Positions 1-6,680 of a stretch of DNA of 64,000 bases are shown one piece after another. Each line of letters begins with the position of its first letter. The first letter of the stretch is position 1. The notes under the pieces were generated by a model. The model had not been told where the DNA came from. It searched no databases and worked only from the letters and a program-made list of their open reading frames with translations. Location: contig OZ241346.1 of NCBI GenBank assembly GCA_965199875.1, positions 124,001 to 188,000 on the forward strand, written 5' to 3'. Origin of the DNA: VXYL01 sp965199875 (GTDB taxonomy: Bacteria > Pseudomonadota > Gammaproteobacteria > Pseudomonadales > Azotimanducaceae). A program made the position numbers and the translations under genes.

Positions 1-1091
1 TTCGCATCATCGCCGACGCCATGGGCGCCGTGCCGGTGGTTTCCATGGCCGCCGGGGCCGTGGCTGGCTTTCCCGCCGGACGCCTGGTGGCGTCGCACTT
101 CTCGGTGATGACGCGCTACACGGCGCAGATCATGGTCGGCGGGCCGGCGCTGGTGGAACGCGCGCTGGGCGTCAGCCTCAGCAAGGACGAACTCGGCGGC
201 GCCCACATCCACGCCAAGAGCGGCATCGTCGACAACATCGCCGAGGACGAACACGACCTGTTCGAGCAGGTACGGCGATTCCTCGGCTACCTGCCGGGCA
301 GCGTCCACGAACGGGCGCCGCGCATCGATTCGCAAGACGACCCGGAACGCATGGAGGAGGAACTGATCCACGCCGTGCCCCGGGACTCCAACGCGCCCTT
401 CGACATGCGCGAGATCCTCGCCATGATCATGGACGAAGGCTCCGTCTTCGAGCTAGGGCGCGACTACGGCCCCAGCCAGATCGCCGCCCTTGCTCGGCTG
501 CACGGCCAGCCGGTGGGAGTGCTTGCCAACGACAACCGGTTCTACGCCGGCGCGATGACCGCCGAAGCTGGCCAGAAGTACCGCCGCTTCGTGGAGATGT
601 GCGACACCTTCCACCTGCCCATCGTCAACTTCGTCGATCAGCCGGGCTTCATGATCGGCCCGGAAGCCGAGCGCAACGGCACCATCCGCTACGGCATGGC
701 GGCGGTTTGCGCCGCGGCCCAGGCGACGATCCCCTGGGCGGCCGTGCAGGTCCACAAGGGCTTCGGAGTTGCCACCGCCGCCCACTACGCGCCCAACAGC
801 TACGTTCTGGCATGGCCTTCCGTGGAAAGCGGCGCACTGCCCCTTGAAGGCGGCGTTGCCGTGGCCTTCCATCGCGAGATCGCCGCGGCGCCGGATCCGG
901 AAGCCAAGCGGCGCGAGTTGGAGGAGCGCCTGCGCAACGCTCGCTCGCCCTACCCACGGGCGGAATCCTTCGCGGTCCACGAACTCATCGACCCGCGCGA
1001 AACCCGCCCCATGCTGTGCCGTTGGATCGACTGGATTCAGCCGCAGCTTGCCGAGCTCACCGGGCCGACGCGCTTCCCGATGCGCCCTTGA
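1..1091 (+). CDS. Acyl-CoA carboxylase carboxyltransferase (beta) subunit, 5'-truncated by the window
   Basis: This is the C-terminal part of a biotin-dependent carboxyltransferase of the propionyl-/acetyl-CoA carboxylase beta family. It would move a carboxyl group from biotin to an acyl-CoA in the cytoplasm. The reading frame is open from base 3, so the N-terminus lies before the window. Visible family features include GGAHIHAKSGIVDN near the end of the N-terminal crotonase-like half. The C-terminal half contains VNFVDQPGFMIGPEAE and a QVHKGFGVATAAHY stretch. The methionine at base 21 is internal, not the start. The usual biotin-carboxylase partner is not in view. The MaoC-type dehydratase 0.6 kb downstream on the other strand suggests an acyl-CoA metabolism neighbourhood. 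The substrate (propionyl-, methylcrotonyl- or other acyl-CoA) cannot be decided. Confidence 0.9.
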   Translation, partial: RIIADAMGAVPVVSMAAGAVAGFPAGRLVASHFSVMTRYTAQIMVGGPALVERALGVSLSKDELGGAHIHAKSGIVDNIAEDEHDLFEQVRRFLGYLPGSVHERAPRIDSQDDPERMEEELIHAVPRDSNAPFDMREILAMIMDEGSVFELGRDYGPSQIAALARLHGQPVGVLANDNRFYAGAMTAEAGQKYRRFVEMCDTFHLPIVNFVDQPGFMIGPEAERNGTIRYGMAAVCAAAQATIPWAAVQVHKGFGVATAAHYAPNSYVLAWPSVESGALPLEGGVAVAFHREIAAAPDPEAKRRELEERLRNARSPYPRAESFAVHELIDPRETRPMLCRWIDWIQPQLAELTGPTRFPMRP

Positions 1092-1154
1092 ACTCTGCCG
1101 CTGCCTAGCCGCGGCGCGCAGCAGGCGCACCTTCGGCCGCGGCATTGAGGCCGG

Positions 1155-1580
1155 TCATGCCGTTTCGAGTCGGGGCGGGCCGAGCAGGGCGACCAGGCGT
1201 TCGAGCAGCTGTTCGTCGGTTTCGACCTCGCACTCCCAAACGACGATGACCTGCCAGCCGTCCAGGGCCAGCTGCTCGGCATTGCGCCGGTCTCTGGCGA
1301 CGTTCTTGGCGAACTTGTCCTGCCAGTACTCTTGGCGCGACTTCGGCTGGGTGGTTTTCTTGCAGCCGTGGCGGTGCCAGAAGCAGCCGTGAACGAACAC
1401 CGCCTTGCGGCGTTTGCGAAACACCAGATCCGGCCGGCCCGGCAGACCGCGGCCGTGCAGACGATAGCGATAGCCGCGCGCATGCAACGCCCGACGCACG
1501 GTCATCTCCGGCTTGGTGTCGACACCGCGAATGCGCGCCATCAAGGCGCTGCGCTCTTCGGGCGAGAGCGTGTCCACCAT
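1155..1580 (-). CDS. vsr: Very short patch repair endonuclease (Vsr)
   Basis: 141-aa protein of the Vsr family, which nicks beside T:G mismatches left by deamination of 5-methylcytosine. Diagnostic stretches are SPEERSALMARIRGVDTKPE at the N-terminus, GRPDLVFRKRRKAVFVHGCF with the catalytic Asp, and HRHGCKK with the zinc/metal-binding His and Cys. The length matches the family (about 135-155 aa). ATG at 1580 is the first start giving the conserved N-terminus. No dcm-type cytosine methyltransferase is nearby, although vsr usually travels with one. It lies leftward, downstream of the MaoC-type gene with a 146-base gap. Identity is secure; the partner methylase, if any, is outside the window. 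Confidence 0.93.
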   Translation of the reverse strand: MVDTLSPEERSALMARIRGVDTKPEMTVRRALHARGYRYRLHGRGLPGRPDLVFRKRRKAVFVHGCFWHRHGCKKTTQPKSRQEYWQDKFAKNVARDRRNAEQLALDGWQVIVVWECEVETDEQLLERLVALLGPPRLETA

Positions 1581-1726
1581 CGGCTCGGCCACCGAAAACA
1601 AGACCGCGCCAGCATAGCGCCTTGCGTACAGTTTTGTGCGAGGTAGATGGCCGCGACGGCGACGGCCTAGCAGGAGACTGCCGCTCTTCGCTTGGCCCCA
1701 GTGGGCTGCCGCCTGTCGGCGTCCGG

Positions 1727-2827
1727 TCAGGTCCCGGCGCGGCTTCGCGTCGGCAGGGCGACGGTGATGCGGCTTTCGGCGGTGGCGAGGCCCGCCTGGT
1801 TCTCGTTGTAGACGTCCAGTTCCACCAGGTGCTCGCCGTCGACAACCGTCTTCCTGGCAACTTTGCCGAACACGGTGTTGGTGTCGCCGACCACGTTCGG
1901 GTGCCGAACCCGGGTCTGCATGCGTTTCAGGACGCCGTCGTCGCCCATCCAGTCGGTGGCCATCTGCGCCAGCCAGCAGACGCGCTGCGGCCCCCAGTCG
2001 AACTGCCCGGGCATGTTGCGGCGGTTGCGCGCATGCTCGGCATCGTAGCGGCCGCCGCCGCCCAGATCCTTCGACTCCTCGGCCTCCAGCGCCGCCCTGG
2101 GGCTGCGCCCGGTGCCGACAACGCCGTGGGTGAAGAGGAACAGTTCGGTGACGGTGTACGTGCCCTTGTGCAGTGGCGGCAGTTCGTCGCCTTCCTGCAC
2201 GTCCTCGAAGTAGCGCGCCTCGCCACCTCGCCGCACGCGCTCGAACACCAGAGGATCCGGCGACTCTTCGATCACCTGCGTTTTCTTCTCGCGGTCGTAG
2301 CGGATCGTGCGTCCGCCGCCGAGATTCCGGTAGCGGGCCATCAGCGTCGTTTTGCTGGCCACCCGCTCCTTGCGCTGGTTGTGGTAGTCGATGACCGCCT
2401 CGCAAAGCACGAAATCGCCGATGCGTTCGCTGTGCTTGCGGTGGATGTCCTTGATGCGCTCGGTGGCGGAAATCCGGTCGCCCGGCCAGATGGTCTTGTA
2501 GAAGTCGATGCTGCCGCCGGCGTAGTTCATCGGAAAGTAGCTCGACGACAGCCGCCGTCCGTCGATGTTGCCGTTGATGGCCAAGGCGATGCCGAGGCTG
2601 GCGCCGTAGATGAAGATCGGCGGCGCGGTGATCGTGCCGAAACGGCTGGCCGCGGCGTAGGCATGGTCTCGATACAGCGGATTGTAGTCGCCGACGCCGT
2701 CGCCGAAGCGGCGGATGTTGTCGATGCTCGCCTCGCGGCTGCCCCGAGGCGGCATGACGTAGCCGATTCCCTTGCGGTATTCGGCCTCGAACTCGTCGAG
2801 AGAGGTGATCAACGCTGCCTTCGCCAT
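1727..2827 (-). CDS. MaoC-like / FAS1-type acyl dehydratase
   Basis: 366-aa protein with two hot-dog modules of the MaoC/FAS1 dehydratase type, expected to hydrate or dehydrate a 2-enoyl-CoA. The N-terminal half has the FAS1-dehydratase pattern (IRRFGDGVGDYNPLYRD, then FGTITAPPIFIYG). The second half carries GDELPPLHKGTYTVTELFLF and ends with VELDVYNENQAGLATAES, which is typical of the C-terminal hot-dog strands. I place the start at the ATG at 2827 because the 21 upstream residues of the longer frame are unlike the family. The acyl-CoA carboxylase fragment nearby supports a CoA-thioester role. Exact substrate unknown. Confidence 0.78.
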   Translation of the reverse strand: MAKAALITSLDEFEAEYRKGIGYVMPPRGSREASIDNIRRFGDGVGDYNPLYRDHAYAAASRFGTITAPPIFIYGASLGIALAINGNIDGRRLSSSYFPMNYAGGSIDFYKTIWPGDRISATERIKDIHRKHSERIGDFVLCEAVIDYHNQRKERVASKTTLMARYRNLGGGRTIRYDREKKTQVIEESPDPLVFERVRRGGEARYFEDVQEGDELPPLHKGTYTVTELFLFTHGVVGTGRSPRAALEAEESKDLGGGGRYDAEHARNRRNMPGQFDWGPQRVCWLAQMATDWMGDDGVLKRMQTRVRHPNVVGDTNTVFGKVARKTVVDGEHLVELDVYNENQAGLATAESRITVALPTRSRAGT

Positions 2828-3442
2828 AGCCCGCCCCGATTCCCTGCCAGTGCCCCAAACGATAACCGAATCAGCGGCGGGCGACAGCATCTTGCGAGAT
2901 CAAACTCCCAACAGATGTTCAGACGTTCTGTTAAATGACCGTCAAATAGAAAAATCCAGCAAAATGAACCAGTTATCTGCAAATACGACATCTGCGAAGC
3001 CTTCTCGTTAAATTGGACCAGCCAATAACTGGAGAGTTAAGACCGCGTTGCAGAGTTGGAGGCGCGTTGCGGAGTTTGCGGGAAGGCCATCGGACGTGAG
3101 CGGCCAAGGGCGTGCGCTTTCGATAGCGACACCGTCGAACTGCCCGGCATGGCGAAGCTGGCGACGCTCATGGATCCGGCGGCAATGCCCATGTACTGGC
3201 GCAGTCGCTTAACGGACGGGACTCCAGCGCACAGCAATTCAGTGAGAAGTCGCACACGACGTCTGGCAATCGTCCTACAGACAAGCGCTTTCGACCCCTT
3301 GACACTGTCTGCCGAGACCGTGCCGCCAGCACGGGAAACCGACACCGACAGGGTGCGCCCACGGGCCGTGCGAGACTTATGCTACTTTCACCACCGACGC
3401 GGCGACGGGCCGCATCAACAGACCACCACGGAGAACCGCCAC
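2828..3442. other. 615-base gene-less stretch with repeat copy A and an Uma2 tail remnant
   Basis: No convincing gene occupies this stretch. It contains repeat copy A (2891-3018), which is much more AT-rich than its surroundings. Next comes a segment at 3044-3065 nearly identical to the 3' end of the Uma2 gene at 4310-4330 (CGCGTTGC-R-GAGTTGGA in both, encoding RVAELEA). This suggests the eroded tail of another Uma2 paralogue. The rest, to 3442, has ordinary GC content and no recognisable product. A TTGACA box at 3299-3304 and a TATGCT box at 3378-3383 are present but are not spaced as one promoter. Confidence 0.5.
2891..3018 (+). repeat. AT-rich dispersed repeat, copy A
   Basis: Shares with 11490-11606 a leading TTGC-R-AGATCA, then TTAAATGACCGTCAAATAG followed by an A-run, and a closing CGTTAAATTGGAC. 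In both copies TTAAATGACC starts exactly 76 bases before GTTAAATTGG (2931 to 3007 here), while the sequence between the blocks differs. TGACCGTCA within the first block is an inverted repeat. Function unknown; candidates are mobile-element ends or a regulatory module. Confidence 0.6.
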
Positions 3443-4363
3443 ATGCCAACGCCTCTGCCGGCCGCGGCCGCCCGAGCCGCCCCGAACGTCCGCCCCGCCG
3501 CCGCGGAGGACGTGTTCTACCCCTGCTCGGACGGTAGGCCGATGGCCGACAACATGTGGCAGGCGGACGCCATCATGATGGCCGCCGGCGACCTCAGGAC
3601 CGCGCATCCGCGGGCGCTGGTGGCGGCGGACATCCTGGTGTACCCGGAGGAGGGGAACAACAAGAACAGCATCGCGCCGGACGTGCTGGTGGCGTTGGGG
3701 CTCGGAACGCACAAGCGGTCGAGCTACTTCGTCTGGCGCGAGGGCAAGCCGCCGGACTGGGTGCTGGAGGTGGCGTCGCCGGGCACGCAGGCGAAGGATC
3801 GTGGCGTCAAGCGGCGCCGCTACCGGGAGATGGGGGTGCGGGAGTACTGGCTGTTCGATCCGAAGGGCGACGCGTACCCGCAGGGGGAGCCGCGGCTGCA
3901 AGGGTTCGCGCTGGTGGATGGCGAGTACCGCGCGCTGGAATCGCGGCTGGTGGACGGCGAGCGGGTGATCCGCAGCGAGGTGCTGGGCTTGGACGTGCGC
4001 GTGGACGGCGAGCTGCTTCGCTTCCGGGACGTGGAGACGGGCGCCGATGTCCGGCACTGGCCTGAAGCCGAGGCAGCTGCCGAACGTGCCGAAGCCGAGG
4101 CCAGAGAGGAGGCCGCGCAGCGCAAGGCTGCCGAAGCCCGTGCCGAACGGGAATCGGCCCGTGCCAAGCGGGAATCGGCCCGTGCCAAGCGGGAAGCGTC
4201 CCGTGCCGAGCAGGAAGCATCCCGCGCCAAGCGGGAATCGGCCCGCGCCGAGCAGGAAGCGTCCCGTGCGAGCCGGGAGGCCGCCGCCCGCTCGGCCGCC
4301 GAGGCTCGCGTTGCGGAGTTGGAAGCCGCGCTGCGGCGTTCGAGGGCGGGTCCTCCGCCGTGA
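3443..4363 (+). CDS. Uma2-family (PD-(D/E)XK-like) protein with a heptad-repeat tail
   Basis: 306-aa protein of the Uma2/DUF820 family, a restriction-endonuclease-like fold of uncertain cellular role. Core motifs are IAPDVLV (about residues 77-83), WVLEVASPGT with Glu near 109, Lys 123, and the family signature GVREYWLFDP (131-140). After about residue 205 the protein becomes a run of nearly identical heptads (RESARAK, REASRAE, QEASRAK) predicted to form a coiled coil, encoded by 21-base tandem repeats. ATG 3443 is chosen because a GGAGAA ribosome site lies about 10 bases upstream and the family core begins soon after. The same frame is open back to 3056, but that part looks like a decayed paralogue tail plus noise. 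A second Uma2 gene sits 6.3 kb downstream. Confidence 0.85.
   Translation: MPTPLPAAAARAAPNVRPAAAEDVFYPCSDGRPMADNMWQADAIMMAAGDLRTAHPRALVAADILVYPEEGNNKNSIAPDVLVALGLGTHKRSSYFVWREGKPPDWVLEVASPGTQAKDRGVKRRRYREMGVREYWLFDPKGDAYPQGEPRLQGFALVDGEYRALESRLVDGERVIRSEVLGLDVRVDGELLRFRDVETGADVRHWPEAEAAAERAEAEAREEAAQRKAAEARAERESARAKRESARAKREASRAEQEASRAKRESARAEQEASRASREAAARSAAEARVAELEAALRRSRAGPPP
4148..4294 (+). repeat. 21-base tandem repeats encoding coiled-coil heptads
   Basis: About seven in-frame 21-base units inside the Uma2 gene encode RESARAK-like heptads. The period of exactly seven codons preserves coiled-coil register. Unit number is probably prone to slippage. Confidence 0.75.
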
Positions 4364-4498
4364 GCGGTCACTGACCACAAATAGTCGCAAACCCAAAGGG
4401 CATCGGTGGGCAGGCCGATGTCAGATGTCCGCGACGCGGTACGACTGGTAGCTGGGCGGCGGTCCGATTCTTGCGCTTGACACGTCCGTTTTCCCCGT

Positions 4499-4542
4499 CT
4501 CCCTCCCTCCCTCCCTCCCTCCCTCCCTCCCTCCCTCCCTCC
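4499..4542. repeat. (CCCT)n microsatellite
   Basis: An uninterrupted run of about eleven CCCT units lies in the 279-base gap between the Uma2 gene and the next coding sequence. The minus strand reads (AGGG)n, which fits the rule for G-quadruplex formation (four or more G3 runs). It is about 100 bases upstream of the ATG at 4643, so it could affect transcription or vary in length. Confidence 0.85.
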
Positions 4543-4642
4543 GATGGGGTTCCAATGTGCGAAGCCCGTCGAGCAATGCATCTTCCGAGGTGTTTTCGGA
4601 GTCGTTGAGCCACGAAACAAGGGATGAGCGAGGACCAAGCGC

Positions 4643-5440
4643 ATGACATCAGATTCGAGTACGTCTACCGGAAACGACGCCACCAGCTCGTCGCAAACGA
4701 AATCGACGGTTCCAGCGGATCGCCCAATCCCTTGGGCGGTCGTTGTCCCGGTCGTGTTGGTCGGCGCCGTCGTCCTATTGGTCGGTCTGCCGCTCGGCGC
4801 CGTCTTGATCCTAAGCAGTTCCGGCTGCTGCCTTGTCTCCGGCCCGGAATACCTGATCACATTCTGGGCATCGATGATCGCCGGGTTCCTCGCCCTCTTC
4901 GGCCTAGTGGTCACCGGCGTATCCATCATCACGGCGTTCAGAACAGACAGCACCGCGAGGGCCGAGGCGCAGCACGTTGCGGACAAGGCCGCCAGGACAT
5001 ACCTCAAGCGCTACAAGGAGAATCTGTTTGAAGAAATGGCGGCCGCGAGAGACTGCGTTAAGGCCAAACGCTCCGCCGTCGTAGCGGAGATTCAGGCGCA
5101 GGAGGACGCCGCGAGCGGTGCGATTGACGGAGCACGACAGCAGACGACGAGCCTGGCAAATGAGGCGCAACAGGCCATTGACGGAGCGCGAGAGCAGACG
5201 ACGAACCTCGCAAGTGAAGCGCAACAGATCATTGACGGGATACGGGAGCGGATAGGCACCGCGGCAAGTGAAGCACAAGGCACGATAGATACAGCGAGCC
5301 AAGAAGTGATGCAGCAGCGCAACGAGACGATTGGCGCATTCGATAGTGCGCGACAAGATGTGCAGACGGCTGCAAGGGCAGCACGGGATCGAATCGAAAG
5401 GGCTGGAGATCCGCCTCAAGGCGGGGGCGGGTCGGATTAA
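4643..5440 (+). CDS. Hypothetical membrane protein with a helical-repeat (coiled-coil) domain
   Basis: 265 aa, not assigned to a known family. A Ser/Thr-rich N-terminus (about 1-25) is followed by two hydrophobic segments (about 31-58 and 69-95). Then comes a long amphipathic helical region. From about residue 155 it contains five imperfect 18-residue repeats (AIDGARQQTTSLANEAQQ-like), also visible as 54-base DNA repeats. This arrangement resembles apolipoprotein-like or chemoreceptor-like helical bundles anchored in the inner membrane. ATG 4643 has GAGGA upstream. The stop is four bases before the next start, so the two are probably co-transcribed. Function unknown; a membrane-anchored scaffold is a guess. 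Confidence 0.65.
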   Translation: MTSDSSTSTGNDATSSSQTKSTVPADRPIPWAVVVPVVLVGAVVLLVGLPLGAVLILSSSGCCLVSGPEYLITFWASMIAGFLALFGLVVTGVSIITAFRTDSTARAEAQHVADKAARTYLKRYKENLFEEMAAARDCVKAKRSAVVAEIQAQEDAASGAIDGARQQTTSLANEAQQAIDGAREQTTNLASEAQQIIDGIRERIGTAASEAQGTIDTASQEVMQQRNETIGAFDSARQDVQTAARAARDRIERAGDPPQGGGGSD

Positions 5441-5444
5441 ACGG

Positions 5445-6680
5445 ATGCCGTACAACACCGGCCTCTGCGCAGTCGGCCTGATGGCGGCGGTTCTCCTTGT
5501 GGGATGCAATGACGCCAAGGATTGTCGGAACTGCAACGAAGGCGGTGCCGAACTTTGCTCCACCAGCCCGCTCCTGAGGGCGTCGGTCGACGATGGCAAG
5601 GCAACGTTGGAGTGGGAACCTGCCGTCGGCTTGCGAGCCGCCGTCAAGGCATGGCAAATCCGACAGGCACTGCAAGGCGATAGCTGGTCGGTCTCCCGCA
5701 GCACCGGCCCTGCGGCAACCGCCTACGTCGTATCCGGCCTAACCAACGACAAGGCATACACGTTTCAAGTTCGGGCCCAACTCGACGCTGCGGACTTCGC
5801 CTGCTGGAGCGCTCCGGTCACCGTCGTGCCGAGGCGTATTGACGATGTGATGCAGGAGATCGAGAAGCACCAGAGAGCGATTGCGGAACACATGGCCGCA
5901 TTGGAAGCGGTCGCCACCTCGACGAGCGAAATCGCAGCGCAGTCCGCGGGCATTCGCGACGGAATAGGCCGGGTGGCAGCCAGTGTGCATACGGCTGGAG
6001 AGCACCTAACGGCGGCGACGATTGCGGTCTCGGAGCAGGCGGCGGACATTGGCGACGAGGTGGAGAAGCTGACGGTCAGCGTGGATGCAGTGGGGCGGAA
6101 AGTAGAAAAAGGGCTTGCCGAGGTTGCCGAACAGCTAGGCAACGCCTGCAAAGGCTGCGGGACGCTTCCCGACAACTGCCGCTATTTGGGAAGTGTGCCC
6201 TTTGAGCACGACTGCCATCGCATCGAAGACGGAAATCAGGACGAGTTGGACTGCGTGCTCGACAAGCTGTCTACGCAAGAAGAGGGGCTCTTCCTGACCG
6301 TGGGCTATGCGACGCCAGTAGGCCATGCCGTTCACAATTTGCGCTTGTCAAACCTGCGTGCGGCTTGCGTGTCTCGATGCCTCGATCGTGGTCTGCCGAA
6401 AGGGAAGTTCGCGTTCAGGGAGATCGCAGGAGGAGAGGTCTCTCTAGACCGTAGCGACCTGGAGGGATTAAGCCCACGAGGACGGCGCGTAGACGTGACT
6501 TTCTGCCCGGGCTACTCGAGCGAAGTGCCGGACGCCGAGGATCGGGAACCGGTCTGGCCGGACGCCGAGGAGTGCGGCTGTCCCGGTACAGACTTGAGTG
6601 CCGACAGGTCACGCGCCAAGTGTCAAGCGGCTGTCGTGGGCACGGTGGGCGCACTTCTAAGGGAGGTTGAGGATGTTTGA
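5445..6680 (+). CDS. Lipoprotein with FN3-like, coiled-coil and degenerate OmpA-like domains
   Basis: 411-aa predicted lipoprotein. The N-terminus has a short hydrophobic signal ending in lipobox LLVGC, so Cys21 would be lipidated. Residues about 40-115 look like a fibronectin type III module (ATLEWEP, YVVSGLTNDKAYTFQVRA). A coiled-coil stretch follows (about 120-235), then a Cys-rich region. The C-terminal part has the spacing of an OmpA peptidoglycan-binding domain (NLRLSNLRAACVSRCL and later RGRRVDVTF). However, the usual TDxxG metal/peptidoglycan loop is replaced (GYATPVG), so binding is doubtful. ATG 5445 directly precedes the signal peptide. The gene starts four bases after the coiled-coil membrane protein and overlaps the next gene by 8 bases, suggesting one operon that builds an envelope structure. 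Confidence 0.65.
   Translation: MPYNTGLCAVGLMAAVLLVGCNDAKDCRNCNEGGAELCSTSPLLRASVDDGKATLEWEPAVGLRAAVKAWQIRQALQGDSWSVSRSTGPAATAYVVSGLTNDKAYTFQVRAQLDAADFACWSAPVTVVPRRIDDVMQEIEKHQRAIAEHMAALEAVATSTSEIAAQSAGIRDGIGRVAASVHTAGEHLTAATIAVSEQAADIGDEVEKLTVSVDAVGRKVEKGLAEVAEQLGNACKGCGTLPDNCRYLGSVPFEHDCHRIEDGNQDELDCVLDKLSTQEEGLFLTVGYATPVGHAVHNLRLSNLRAACVSRCLDRGLPKGKFAFREIAGGEVSLDRSDLEGLSPRGRRVDVTFCPGYSSEVPDAEDREPVWPDAEECGCPGTDLSADRSRAKCQAAVVGTVGALLREVEDV

Noticed and set aside
3056..3442. N-terminal extension of the first Uma2 protein
   Set aside because: The frame is open, but the translation has no Uma2 similarity, the ribosome site is at 3443, and part of the stretch looks like another gene's tail.
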